64,000 nt of DNA from Aestuariibaculum sediminum. Lineage in GTDB: Bacteria > Bacteroidota > Bacteroidia > Flavobacteriales > Flavobacteriaceae. The stretch is taken from assembly GCF_014596945.1 (NCBI RefSeq), contig NZ_JACVXB010000001.1, forward strand, positions 1 to 64,000, in the 5' to 3' direction. Both the position numbers and the translations under genes were made by a program. Shown one piece after another: positions 35,490 to 44,347 of this stretch. The notes beneath the pieces were generated by a model, which worked only from the letters and a program-made list of their open reading frames with translations, did not search any database and had not been told where the DNA came from. Numbering within the stretch: position 1 is the stretch's first letter; each line of letters starts with the position of its first letter.

Positions 35490-36362
35490 ATGAAGAAACA
35501 TAAATTTAAAACGTTAACCCTTAAATCATTGAACATTTTACCGAGTCGTATTGGTTATTTTCTTTATCACAACATTCAATCCCATTCATTTCAAAATTTT
35601 CAAAATTTTATTGGTCCGAATACCAACAGTCTAAACCATATTATTCGTCTCCTTTCTAAAAACGGCATACAACTAAAGCATAAACACGTCCTCGAAATTG
35701 GTTCCGGATGGCACCCTGTTTTACCTTTTTTATTAAAAACAAAAGCACAAATTGATAGCATCCATACTTATGATTTAAATTTTCATTATCAACAGAAAAA
35801 TCTTGATAAGTGTTATAATTATTTTAAAAAAGAACATAATTACAGTCCAACACTAATTGAACAGCACAAACTAAAACTTCCAGATTTTATTCATTACTAT
35901 CCAAATACCAATATCATTGATTCAAACCTGCCCAAAAATATTGATATCGTTTTATCCCGTTTCGCTTTAGAACATGTTTCACCTTCCGATTTATTAGCGA
36001 TGCACAAAGCATTGTATGCTAATACACCACAAAACACGAATATTATTCATTTAATATCACCTAGCGATCATCGTGCTTACAGCGATAAAACACTTTCAGT
36101 ATATGATTTTTTAAAATACTCAAAAGAAGAATGGAAGCGAATACAAACAAAATTTGATTATCATAATCGCTTGCGTTTACCTGACTATTTGGACATTTTT
36201 GAACAGGCAGGCTTTAAGGTTTCCTTTTTAGAATTTGAGAAAATCGACACATCAAGTCCTAAATACAAAGCTTTTAAAAAACTACATATTCACGAAGATT
36301 TTAAGAAGTATTCCGAAGAAGAATTATTAGCCGGTTCTATTAATGTTTTACTTCAAAAATAA
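35490..36362 (+). CDS. Class I SAM-dependent methyltransferase
   Basis: 290 residues. SAM-binding motif I is KHVLEIGSGWHPVLPFLL (near residues 66-83). An acidic residue ending the second strand (IHTYDLN) and the motif DIVLSRFALEHVSPSDLL complete the Rossmann fold. The C-terminal part (NRLRLPDYLDIFEQAGFKVS) is typical of Methyltransf_11/23 proteins acting on small molecules or lipids. Substrate unknown. It is the second gene of a probable two-gene unit with the DUF2721 membrane protein, and it ends 16 bases before the convergent permease gene, with no clear terminator between. Confidence 0.85.
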   Translation: MKKHKFKTLTLKSLNILPSRIGYFLYHNIQSHSFQNFQNFIGPNTNSLNHIIRLLSKNGIQLKHKHVLEIGSGWHPVLPFLLKTKAQIDSIHTYDLNFHYQQKNLDKCYNYFKKEHNYSPTLIEQHKLKLPDFIHYYPNTNIIDSNLPKNIDIVLSRFALEHVSPSDLLAMHKALYANTPQNTNIIHLISPSDHRAYSDKTLSVYDFLKYSKEEWKRIQTKFDYHNRLRLPDYLDIFEQAGFKVSFLEFEKIDTSSPKYKAFKKLHIHEDFKKYSEEELLAGSINVLLQK

Positions 36363-36378
36363 AATAGCAATGAACTGA

Positions 36379-37614
36379 TTACTCAAATCGAATCGCTTTT
36401 ACTGGTGAAATTTTAGTGATAATGTACGAAGGTACCAACAGCATGAATAAACATAATACTAAGGTTCCAGCATTTAAAGCAATAATGTAACCCACATTTA
36501 TATAAACAGGTGCTTCAGTTACATAATAAACACTTGGGTCGAGCGGAAACAATTTTAAATATTTCTGAGCAAACAAAAGACTTAATCCTATTAAATTTCC
36601 CCAGAATAACCCCAGTAAAATAAGATAACTGGCATTATACAAAAACAGTTTTCTAATGCTCCAGTTGTTACTTCCTAAGGCTTTTAAAATACCTATCATT
36701 TGGGTGCGTTCAAGAATTAAAACCAGTAACGCTGTTATCATGTTAATACCTGCCACCAAAATCATAATCCCAATAATACCATAAATATTGGTATCGAAAA
36801 TGCCGATCCACTCAAATATAGAAGCGTATTTTTCAGTTATGGTTAAACTATTTAATGTTGATGGAGTATTCTGATATATTTCTATACCTTTTTCTTGAAG
36901 CTGATTGTAATCGTCAATAAACACCTCGAAGCTCCCCACTTGATCGTCGTCCCATTTATTAATGCGCTGCATGTGGCGGATATCTCCAATAACGTACTGT
37001 GCATCTAAATCTTGAAAGCCCGAATTATAAATCCCTACAATATGATAACTTATAATATTTGGTAATTTTTCGGGATCATCTTTAGGAAATACCATCTGAA
37101 ATGTATCGCCTAACTTAAATTTTAATCGGTTTGCCAGATAACGACTAACTAAAACATCTTCATTTCTTTTTTCAGTATAATCGGGTAATCGTCCTTCCAC
37201 TAAAAACTCCTTAAAATAACGCCAGTCATAATCGGCGCCTACGCCTTTTAAATAAGCTCCTTCAAAATCGGTTTCTGTTCTTATAACTCCAAATTTTGCA
37301 GCTACGGCCTGTACATGCCTTACGCCCTCAACAGCATTAAAACTTGGATAAAAATCCTGGTTTTTTGAAATAGGAAATAAACTTTCTAGCGAATTGTTAC
37401 TATCGTAGTTAGTAATATTTACGTGCCCATTAAATGCCACGACTTTATCTCGTATTTTTTGCTGAAGTCCTACACCTGTGGCAATGGCAATCATCATAAC
37501 AACAATTCCTATGGTAATTGCTGCAATACCTATTTTTATAATTGGTGCCGAAACACTACTTTTATACGCTTTACTACCAATTATACGTTTAGCTATAAAA
37601 TACTCGAAATTCAA
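36379..37614 (-). CDS. FtsX-like ABC transporter permease (LolC/LolE type), TTG start
   Basis: 411 residues. One N-terminal span (about 26-48, IKIGIAAITIGIVVMMIAIA), a large periplasmic MacB-like domain, and three C-terminal spans (near 275-300, 320-345 and 370-395) give the four-span LolC/E topology. It should form part of the ABC machine that releases lipoproteins from the inner membrane; no ATPase gene is adjacent. The start is a TTG at 37614: the frame is closed by a stop three codons upstream and the next Met is residue 40, beyond the conserved FEYFIAKRIIGSK N-terminus. The start is only 8 bases from the divergent muramidase start. Confidence 0.88.
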   Translation of the reverse strand: MNFEYFIAKRIIGSKAYKSSVSAPIIKIGIAAITIGIVVMMIAIATGVGLQQKIRDKVVAFNGHVNITNYDSNNSLESLFPISKNQDFYPSFNAVEGVRHVQAVAAKFGVIRTETDFEGAYLKGVGADYDWRYFKEFLVEGRLPDYTEKRNEDVLVSRYLANRLKFKLGDTFQMVFPKDDPEKLPNIISYHIVGIYNSGFQDLDAQYVIGDIRHMQRINKWDDDQVGSFEVFIDDYNQLQEKGIEIYQNTPSTLNSLTITEKYASIFEWIGIFDTNIYGIIGIMILVAGINMITALLVLILERTQMIGILKALGSNNWSIRKLFLYNASYLILLGLFWGNLIGLSLLFAQKYLKLFPLDPSVYYVTEAPVYINVGYIIALNAGTLVLCLFMLLVPSYIITKISPVKAIRFE

Positions 37615-37622
37615 AATGTGTT

Positions 37623-38861
37623 ATGCGATTTAATGTTTTCAAAAATACAGTTTTATTATTTGTTTTAGTTATCATTTCGTGTGCGAATAAGACAAAAAAT
37701 ATATCTTTCAACAGAATTAACAAGCACGAAGCTGCCTTTCAAAGTCGAAACAATGAAACTATTGTAATTGGGGCTAACCAAACCGAACGCTATTTACCAA
37801 TGCTACAAGGTAAAAGCATAGGAGTTGTTGCAAACCAAACCTCTGTTATTTTCAAAACTAATAATACATATAAGCACTTAGTAGACTCTTTAGTCGATTT
37901 GAACCAAAACATTAAAACAGTTTTTGCTCCTGAACATGGGTTTAGAGGAAAAGCCGATGCCGGCGAGCATGTTAAAGATGGTATTGACACAAAAACAGGA
38001 ATTCCTATTATTTCATTATATGGCGATAATAAAAAACCAAAACCTGAGCAGCTTATAAATTTAGATCTTGTTATTTTTGACATACAAGATGTTGGGGCAC
38101 GTTTTTACACCTATATATCAACACTACATTATGTTATGGAAGCTTGCGCCGAGCAAGGTATTCCGGTTCTTATTTTAGACCGCCCAAATCCCAACGGACA
38201 TTACATAGATGGTCCTACTTTAAATCCTAAAAACAAAAGTTTTGTGGGTATGCATCCAATACCTGTCGTGCATGGCATGACTATTGGTGAATATGCAACT
38301 ATGGTAAACGGTGAACACTGGCTAAAAGATGGAATACAATGCGAATTAAACATTATTAAAGTCATGCATTACAATCATAATAAATGGTATAGCTTACCTA
38401 TAAAGCCAAGTCCTAATTTACCTAATGATGTTGCTATTAATTTATATCCAAGCCTATGTTTTTTTGAGGGCACTAACGTTAATGCCGGACGTGGCACGAA
38501 TACACAGTTTCAGGTTTTTGGCAGTCCGTTTTTAAAAAGCGATACCTTTAAATACACCTACACCCCAAAAGCTAACGCTGGCGCCAAGTATCCAAAGCAT
38601 CAAAATACATTATGTTATGGTATGAATTTAACAGATCAAAGGCACTTAAACCATTTAAACTTACAGTGGTTAATTGACGCCTATAAAAACACTCCTGATA
38701 AAGCTACGTTTTTTAATTCCTTTTTTATTAAACTAGCAGGAACAGATGTACTACAAAAACAAATTGAGTCTGGTTTATCAATGAATGCTATAAAAGCAAC
38801 CTGGCAAAAAGACCTTGATGATTTTAAAAACAAACGAAAAAAATATCTGTTATATAATTAA
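37623..38861 (+). CDS. namZ: Exo-beta-N-acetylmuramidase NamZ (DUF1343), lipoprotein
   Basis: 412 residues. A lipoprotein signal (MRFNVFKNTVLLFVLVIISC, Cys20) is followed by the DUF1343 domain: GKSIGVVANQTSVIF, TVFAPEHGFRGKADAGEHVK, DIQDVGARFYTYISTLHYVM and LDRPNPNG. The family includes NamZ of Bacillus and Tannerella, glycosidases of family GH171 that remove terminal MurNAc from the non-reducing end of peptidoglycan fragments. It should act at the envelope, anchored by lipid. It is 5 bases upstream of a beta-lactamase-fold serine hydrolase, a pairing that recalls the Bacillus muropeptide-rescue cluster. The symbol is by family membership. Confidence 0.85.
   Translation: MRFNVFKNTVLLFVLVIISCANKTKNISFNRINKHEAAFQSRNNETIVIGANQTERYLPMLQGKSIGVVANQTSVIFKTNNTYKHLVDSLVDLNQNIKTVFAPEHGFRGKADAGEHVKDGIDTKTGIPIISLYGDNKKPKPEQLINLDLVIFDIQDVGARFYTYISTLHYVMEACAEQGIPVLILDRPNPNGHYIDGPTLNPKNKSFVGMHPIPVVHGMTIGEYATMVNGEHWLKDGIQCELNIIKVMHYNHNKWYSLPIKPSPNLPNDVAINLYPSLCFFEGTNVNAGRGTNTQFQVFGSPFLKSDTFKYTYTPKANAGAKYPKHQNTLCYGMNLTDQRHLNHLNLQWLIDAYKNTPDKATFFNSFFIKLAGTDVLQKQIESGLSMNAIKATWQKDLDDFKNKRKKYLLYN
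37640..37647 (-). promoter_or_regulatory. -7 element TATTTTTG for the LolC/E-like permease, inside namZ
   Basis: TATTTTTG fits TAnnTTTG and lies 25 bases upstream of the TTG start at 37614, within the first codons of the divergent namZ. No -33 TTG is seen. Confidence 0.35.
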
Positions 38862-38866
38862 AACTT

Positions 38867-39940
38867 ATGAAACGATTCATCCCAATTTTACTACTTTGTT
38901 GTTCATTGGGTTCCCCTAAAGCCCAAACTCTGGATTCCATAACGCTAGACAAAGCAAAAAAAATAGCGACCGACTTTCTTAAAACTGAACATATTCCAGG
39001 CATGGCTATTTCGGTATCACAATGCGGAAAAACTATCTTATCCGAAGGTTTTGGTTTTTCTAATATTAACACTAAAACACCCGTAAATCCTGAACAAACT
39101 ATTTTTAGAATAGCCAGTGTTTCTAAATCTATAACCGCTGTAACCTTAGGTACTTTAGTTGATAATGATATTATAGAACTCAATAAAAGTGTTTATCATT
39201 ATTTGCCCAACTATCCAAAAAACAACCACGATTTTACTGTTAAACAATTAGGTGGAAACCTAGCAGGAATCAGGCATTACAAAAACAATAAAGAATTTAC
39301 TTTAAACAAAGAAATGAGTATTTCTTTAGGATTAAACTTATTTAAATTTGACCCTTTATTATTTAAACCAGGAACTAAATATAAATACAGCACCTTTGGA
39401 TATGTTTTGCTTAGTGAAGTGATGCAAACTGCGGCAGAAACACCTTTTAACAAGCTTGTTGATTCCTTAGTTTTTAAACCACTAAACATGACGCATTCAT
39501 TTATGGAACACACAAGTGAAACACACAAAAATATTACCACTTTTTACCGGTTAAATCTTTTGAACAAACCCGTTGAATCCAAACCTGTTTCAAATGAATA
39601 TAAAGTTGCTGGTGGCGGAATTTTATCCACTTCGGAAGATCTCATTAAATTTGGAAACGAAATAATCTACCCTAAAATTATTTCTGCAAAAACGCGAGAT
39701 CAACTTACTACATCACAACGCTTAAATAATGGGTACAAAACAGGATACGGGATAGGATTTTCGAGCCAAACCTCAATAAAAGGAACACCTAAATATTTTC
39801 ACACAGGTGGAGGTATTGGCGCTTCTAGCATAATTTATATTTTTCCAGAAGAAGAAATTGTAATTTCTATTCTAAGTAATTTAAGTGGGGTGAATATGAT
39901 TCCGTTAGGAAAATCGCTGGAAAACGTGTTTTTAAAGTAG
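38867..39940 (+). CDS. Serine hydrolase of the beta-lactamase/PBP family (LACTB-like)
   Basis: 357 residues. A signal peptide (1-20, ending SPKAQ) indicates export. The active-site pattern is S84-x-x-K87 (RIASVSKSIT), Y174-S-T (KYKYSTFGYVLLSEV) and the third motif H312-T-G-G (YFHTGGGIGASS). The Tyr motif has Thr where class C beta-lactamases have Asn, as in LACTB-like members. The segment AGIRHYKN is also LACTB-like. Members include peptidases, esterases and the Bacillus amidase AmiE that works with NamZ and NagZ. Being 5 bases after namZ, an amidase or peptidase acting on muropeptides is the best guess. It is unlikely to be a resistance beta-lactamase. Confidence 0.85.
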   Translation: MKRFIPILLLCCSLGSPKAQTLDSITLDKAKKIATDFLKTEHIPGMAISVSQCGKTILSEGFGFSNINTKTPVNPEQTIFRIASVSKSITAVTLGTLVDNDIIELNKSVYHYLPNYPKNNHDFTVKQLGGNLAGIRHYKNNKEFTLNKEMSISLGLNLFKFDPLLFKPGTKYKYSTFGYVLLSEVMQTAAETPFNKLVDSLVFKPLNMTHSFMEHTSETHKNITTFYRLNLLNKPVESKPVSNEYKVAGGGILSTSEDLIKFGNEIIYPKIISAKTRDQLTTSQRLNNGYKTGYGIGFSSQTSIKGTPKYFHTGGGIGASSIIYIFPEEEIVISILSNLSGVNMIPLGKSLENVFLK

Positions 39941-39944
39941 CCAC

Positions 39945-40436
39945 TTATTTAATACGTTTTTTCATGGCTTCAACAATATTAAACGCTGCTGGGCAAATAG
40001 CCACATTTTTCATCGTTAAATTAGATATTTGCTGAAACTTCTTTCTATCGGTATGTGGATATTCCCGACAAGCCTTAGGGCGCACATCGTAAATCATACA
40101 ATAATTTTCGGCATCTAAAAACGTACATGGTACCGATTGTAGCACATAATCGTTATCTGAATCTATTCGCAAATACTGATTAATAAACTGCTGTGGTTTC
40201 AATTTTAAAAACTTCGAAATACGCTCAATATCTTTATCGGTAAATAAAGGCCCTGTTGTTTTACAGCAATTAGCACATTGTAAACAATCGGTTCGGCTAA
40301 ACTCTTCATCATGCAATTCCTGCATCGTATAATCTAAATCTTTAGGAGGCTTACTTTTTAGTTTCTTAAAGAATTTTTTATTCTCGTTATGCTTATCTTT
40401 GGCGAGCTTTGGAAGATTTTTAATAATGTCTTGCAT
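39945..40436 (-). CDS. YkgJ-type cysteine cluster protein
   Basis: 163 residues from the ATG at 40436 (MQDIIKNLPKLAKDKHNENK); a TTG further up at 40466 would include the promoter element. The zinc/iron-binding cysteine cluster is CLQCANCCKTTGP, with later cysteines in SVPCTFLDAENYCMIYDVRP, KACREYPH and AICPAAF. Members of this CxxCxxCC family are thought to bind Zn or an Fe-S cluster; the biochemical role is unknown. It is convergent with the serine hydrolase gene (4-base gap) and divergent from a methyltransferase gene. Confidence 0.88.
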   Translation of the reverse strand: MQDIIKNLPKLAKDKHNENKKFFKKLKSKPPKDLDYTMQELHDEEFSRTDCLQCANCCKTTGPLFTDKDIERISKFLKLKPQQFINQYLRIDSDNDYVLQSVPCTFLDAENYCMIYDVRPKACREYPHTDRKKFQQISNLTMKNVAICPAAFNIVEAMKKRIK

Positions 40437-40440
40437 AGTG

Positions 40441-40448
40441 CAAAAATA
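40441..40448 (-). promoter_or_regulatory. -7 element TATTTTTG next to the YkgJ-type start
   Basis: TATTTTTG ends four bases before the ATG at 40436, implying a leaderless or nearly leaderless transcript. A TTG lies 15 bases upstream, short of ideal spacing. Confidence 0.4.
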
Positions 40449-40476
40449 GGCAAACTTTACAAACAATTAACAGAAT

Positions 40477-40490
40477 CCTGCCTTCGCAGG
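40477..40490. repeat. Short palindromic unit CCTGCCTTCGCAGG, copy 2
   Basis: Identical 14-base unit to 13473-13486, here 8 bases before the start of the methyltransferase gene. The flanks extend pairing by one base (T and A). Confidence 0.5.
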
Positions 40491-40498
40491 AAATAACT

Positions 40499-41203
40499 AT
40501 GAAGGATTTATTCGGAAAAGCTTTATTAGACTTCCAAAACGGAAATTATACTGAAGATATTATTACCTCAACCAGTATTTCGGGCGATGATGAACTCCCC
40601 CTTCCCTACCTGTTTCGAAATTTTAAAGAAATGCCTAAACTGGAGCAAAAAGCATTGCAATTAGCTAAAGGAAAAACCTTAGATGTGGGTTGTGGTGCCG
40701 GAAGTCATAGTTTGTATTTACAAGATAAAAACATAAATGTAAAAGCCATCGACATTTCTAAAGGCGCTATAGAAGTCGCAAAACAACGAGGGGTGCAACA
40801 AACTGAAGTTAAAGCACTTTTAGATGAAAATGACACTTTTGACACTATTTTATTACTTATGAATGGCACTGGAATTTTTCAGGAAGCGTCGCAGGTTTCA
40901 AAATACCTCTCGCATTTAAAAAGTTTACTAAACGCCAACGGACAAATTTTAATTGATTCTTCGGACATAAAATATATGTATGAAGATGAAGACGGTGGTT
41001 TTTGGATAGACACCAATGCAGAATATTATGGCGAACTCGATTACTATTTAAGCTATAAAGGCGTAGAAGAAACCCCTATGAAATGGTTGTATCTGGATTT
41101 TAACAATTTAAAAATGACCTGTGAATCATTGGATTTAAATTGCGAGCTCATACTAGAAGGGGAGCATTTCGATTATTTAGCCAGAATTTCTAAAAAACAC
41201 TGA
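40499..41203 (+). CDS. Class I SAM-dependent methyltransferase
   Basis: 234 residues. SAM motif I is KTLDVGCGAGSHSLYLQ (near 59-75), followed by the acidic strand end NVKAIDISKGAIEVA and the post-I/IV region NDTFDTILLLMNGTGIFQEA. The C-terminal part (MKWLYLDFNNLKMTCESL) resembles methyltransferase domain 25/31 proteins. The substrate is not apparent. It stands alone: divergent from the YkgJ-type gene and closed by a strong bidirectional hairpin at 41232-41260. The ATG at 40499 directly follows the CCTGC palindrome. Confidence 0.86.
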   Translation: MKDLFGKALLDFQNGNYTEDIITSTSISGDDELPLPYLFRNFKEMPKLEQKALQLAKGKTLDVGCGAGSHSLYLQDKNINVKAIDISKGAIEVAKQRGVQQTEVKALLDENDTFDTILLLMNGTGIFQEASQVSKYLSHLKSLLNANGQILIDSSDIKYMYEDEDGGFWIDTNAEYYGELDYYLSYKGVEETPMKWLYLDFNNLKMTCESLDLNCELILEGEHFDYLARISKKH

Positions 41204-41231
41204 ACCACCTAAATTTAAAACTCATAAATTA

Positions 41232-41260
41232 ATAAAGCACCGCTAAATGCGGTGCTTTAT
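41232..41260. terminator. Bidirectional terminator
   Basis: Perfect 12-bp stem ATAAAGCACCGC/GCGGTGCTTTAT with loop TAAAT between the convergent methyltransferase and thioredoxin-like genes. Confidence 0.9.
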
Positions 41261-41286
41261 CTCATAATAACTCATGCAGCAAATTT

Positions 41287-42693
41287 CTATTTAGCTGCAT
41301 TTAATAATTCATCCAACTGCTCCTTTAATAATGGGTTTGAAGGACGCATGGCATCGGTTGATATAATTTTACCTGCCTTATCAAACAGTAAAAATCTTGG
41401 AATAGCATTCACTTCGTAATTCTTAGTAATTCCAGATGCAAAATCCTTATCGGCCATTAACTGTACTCCACCCAAATCTTCCGATTTCACAAAATCTTTC
41501 CACTTTTGTTTATCGGCCATTTTATCTACCGAAATACTCACGAAAACAATGTCTTTCCCTTCGTACTGATGCTCTAATTCTTTCAAATAAGGAATTTGCT
41601 TTTTACACGGACCACACCAGGTTGCCCATATATCGATATAAACATATTTTCCTTTAAAATCGGTAAACGAAACTGGCTTACCATTTATATCCTCATACGT
41701 AAATTCGAAACCAGCTTGCCCTTCTTCCTTATGTAATTGCTTTTCGTATTCTAAAATATAATCCTGACTTTTCTCAGATGTTAAATACGGATAAAGCGGC
41801 GGAATAACCTTTTTATATTCTTCAGGTTTTAACCTTAGTCTCTGAAGCGATTCCAGTATATAAACCTCCTTTAACCTGTTTCCTGAAATGTGTTTTATAT
41901 CACTGTTTATTGTCTCATGCTTTAAAGTTGGCGTATCGGCATGAAAACGGTAATAGGTAAAATAACTAGACATACACAATACCCCATTATCTAATTTTAA
42001 AATATCAGCATTCGAAAACTTAATATCTGCGTTGTATACTTCTTCGAATATTTTCGGGCGGTTATCTTTTTCAGGGTGTGCTATTCTGGGTAATCTGAAA
42101 AATAAAAACAACTCATTTTCAAAATCCGTTTGAACAGCAAGCTTTAAAAGCTCATTAAAAGCTTCATCTTTGGTGTTTATTTTATTCTTTAAATTGGCTA
42201 CTTTCTTAATCCCTTCATTTTCTAAAAATGGATAAAAATCTTCATAGGTTTTTAAACATCCTAATCGATTATATTCTCTAAAAGCATTATTAAGATTGTT
42301 GGCTTCTTGTACTAAATCATTATGCCCATTATTTTTTCCTTTTAAAACATAATCATTTTCATTAACATCCATTTTAACTTCTAATCCTGGCTCAATATAT
42401 AATCGAATAACCTGACCTCTTGATCGGTTGTTATATTGGCCGTAATCAACATAGAAGAACCCAGGTTCTGTTACTGGTATTTGAAATCCAAAATCACCTT
42501 CATTATTTACTTTTGTTGTTGCGTAAACTTCGGCTTTTCCATCAACGACATGATGTAATGTTACGGCTTCTGCTTTCAACTCGACATTTAAATGCCCTGT
42601 GATGGTCGTTAAATTTGATTTTGATTTAGCCTGTAACAGGTTTAATGCAAATATGCTGGATAATAGCACATTTAGTAATTGTTTTGTAATCAT
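41287..42693 (-). CDS. TlpA-type thiol-disulfide protein, third redoxin of the SusCD locus
   Basis: 468 residues. Signal peptide at 1-22 (ending LNLLQA). The N-terminal beta domain (about 28-120, TITGHLNVELKAEAVTLHHV) is DUF4369-like, then a helical middle part, then a thioredoxin-fold domain (about 325-468) with WATWCGPCKKQIPYL (CGPC near 360) and the cis-Pro segment VNAIPRFLLFDK. Periplasmic reduction or isomerisation of disulfides is expected. It is a close paralogue of the gene that starts at 45754 (same domains, same segments). A 228-base gap with a hairpin separates it from the upstream redoxin, so it may be expressed separately. Confidence 0.88.
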   Translation of the reverse strand: MITKQLLNVLLSSIFALNLLQAKSKSNLTTITGHLNVELKAEAVTLHHVVDGKAEVYATTKVNNEGDFGFQIPVTEPGFFYVDYGQYNNRSRGQVIRLYIEPGLEVKMDVNENDYVLKGKNNGHNDLVQEANNLNNAFREYNRLGCLKTYEDFYPFLENEGIKKVANLKNKINTKDEAFNELLKLAVQTDFENELFLFFRLPRIAHPEKDNRPKIFEEVYNADIKFSNADILKLDNGVLCMSSYFTYYRFHADTPTLKHETINSDIKHISGNRLKEVYILESLQRLRLKPEEYKKVIPPLYPYLTSEKSQDYILEYEKQLHKEEGQAGFEFTYEDINGKPVSFTDFKGKYVYIDIWATWCGPCKKQIPYLKELEHQYEGKDIVFVSISVDKMADKQKWKDFVKSEDLGGVQLMADKDFASGITKNYEVNAIPRFLLFDKAGKIISTDAMRPSNPLLKEQLDELLNAAK

Positions 42694-42826
42694 CTTATTT
42701 GTTTAAGTTGTTTATATTTTGATGTGTTTTTAGATTATACATCTCTAATAGTTATACTTTGTTTTTTTTCAATACCATTATGGTATTTTAAATTTTAACA
42801 TAACTATAACGTCTTGGATATAGAAA

Positions 42827-42899
42827 AGGCTATCTAAAATATATTTGAAATTGGCGTACTGAATTTAGAAGAACAATAAAATTTCTATTTAGACAGCCT
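42827..42899 (-). terminator. Weak long-loop hairpin between redoxin genes
   Basis: Arms AGGCTATCTAAA (42827-42838) and TTTAGACAGCCT (42888-42899) pair with one G-U on the minus-strand RNA, with a 49-base loop and a short T-run after. It is placed 22 bases past the stop of the second redoxin gene. The long loop makes it a weak terminator candidate. Confidence 0.45.
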
Positions 42900-42921
42900 C
42901 TTACGACTAACTCAGTGCATA

Positions 42922-44343
42922 TTATATTTGGTTTCCTTTCGCCATGTCTATCATGGCCGACAATTCGGCAACCATGCTATCTTTACCGCCTTTAAAACCT
43001 ACGACTTTAAATCTTAAATTTCCGCTAGGATCTATGACTACTTTAGTTGGTATTCCTCTTACCTCAAAAGCAGCAGCTGCTTGATTGGATCTTGTTTCTG
43101 CATTTCTATAGTCCATGTACAAATCGAAATCGTAATTATTATCTTTTAAATAATTAATAGCTTCTTCTAAAGCATTTTTACTCTTTTCGAATGTATGTAC
43201 AAATAAAAACATCACGCTTTCATCATCTTTAAATTTGTTGGCAGCGGCCTGCATACCCGGGAAAGATGCTTTACATGGCCCACACCACGTTGCCCAAAAG
43301 TCTATCACTAATGTTTTACCTTTTAAATCTTTATTAGTTACTTCGTTACCGTTTACATCCTTAATGACAAACTTAGGTGCAGGTTCATTAATTACAATTT
43401 CTTTTACATGAGAAAGAATGTCTTCATTCATTTCTTTCATTAAGCCATTGTAGTAAACTTTAAAATTAGATTTACCTTTTGCTTCATAAGCTTTTTGAAG
43501 ATAATATTTCGTATCTGTTCGGGGTCTACCTTTAATAACGGCTTGTTCTAAAACAGGTACAGCTTCCTCGTACACCTCACATTTTGCCAACATCGTTGCA
43601 TAATTTAAATTTTGTGAACCAAATGCATCAGACGACATACTTTTTAATTCATGGATTATGTTTACCGCCTCGGCTTTATTTCCTTGTTGAAACTGTGCAA
43701 TAGCCAAATTATACTTAACCCGTTTAAAAATTTGATTATCCTTATTCCAAGCTTGATTTCCCCAGGTTTCCTTGTTTTTATTATACTTAGAAAGTTCGCT
43801 CTCCAGTAAATCAGTAATATCCAAATCGATATCGGATTTTGCAGCTTCGCCAGAAATGACATCCAAAGCTAAATATCGAAACACATTTGACTCCTCCATT
43901 GCTTGCTGATACCCTATTGCCTCATTTAAATTTCCATTATCCACCTGAAACCTAACCATAGAATAATAAGCACTGTTCATATATTTACTCGGAAACCTTT
44001 TTTTCATGTCATCTAAAAGTCTCACTTTTTCTTCCGGGTTGGTTTCTGCGTTCATAACCGAGGTTGCCCTAAGCGAAGCATAGTAACCATTTGGAAATTT
44101 ATCGACCGCATCATCTTTAACCTCTGTTACTTTTTCTTTATTCTTTTTAGAACTATAATAAGCAACTACTTTTTTATAATCGCCTTCATCCTTACTCTTT
44201 AAAAGAAGTTTAATTGTTTTGCTAGCTTCTTCAGTATTTAATTGATTTAATTGTTCCTGAGTGATCTCGCTTGCTTTTTTTACTGAAGAGCAACCTACAA
44301 GTATCAAGCCTGACAATCCTAGTATTAAATGTATTTTTTTCAT
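42922..44343 (-). CDS. TlpA-type thiol-disulfide lipoprotein, second redoxin of the SusCD locus
   Basis: 473 residues. A lipoprotein signal is present (MKKIHLILGLSGLILVGC, Cys18). A helical, TPR-like middle part (about 30-310; AIAQFQQGNKAEAVNIIHEL, KYYLQKAYEAKGKSNFKVYY) precedes a thioredoxin-fold domain (about 325-465) with WATWCGPCKASFPGM (CGPC near 353) and the cis-Pro segment VRGIPTKVVID. It differs from its two neighbours, which carry a beta domain instead of the helical repeat. It lies 4 bases after the first redoxin gene, so the two are translationally linked. Its lipid anchor would keep it near a membrane partner such as the SusCD complex; that is inference. Confidence 0.88.
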   Translation of the reverse strand: MKKIHLILGLSGLILVGCSSVKKASEITQEQLNQLNTEEASKTIKLLLKSKDEGDYKKVVAYYSSKKNKEKVTEVKDDAVDKFPNGYYASLRATSVMNAETNPEEKVRLLDDMKKRFPSKYMNSAYYSMVRFQVDNGNLNEAIGYQQAMEESNVFRYLALDVISGEAAKSDIDLDITDLLESELSKYNKNKETWGNQAWNKDNQIFKRVKYNLAIAQFQQGNKAEAVNIIHELKSMSSDAFGSQNLNYATMLAKCEVYEEAVPVLEQAVIKGRPRTDTKYYLQKAYEAKGKSNFKVYYNGLMKEMNEDILSHVKEIVINEPAPKFVIKDVNGNEVTNKDLKGKTLVIDFWATWCGPCKASFPGMQAAANKFKDDESVMFLFVHTFEKSKNALEEAINYLKDNNYDFDLYMDYRNAETRSNQAAAAFEVRGIPTKVVIDPSGNLRFKVVGFKGGKDSMVAELSAMIDMAKGNQI

Positions 44344-44347
44344 GTTT

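Noticed and set aside
38867-39940. Beta-lactamase resistance gene
   Set aside because: SxxK and HTGG motifs are shared by many non-lactamase serine hydrolases; the Tyr motif is YST rather than YxN, and the partner is a muropeptide enzyme.
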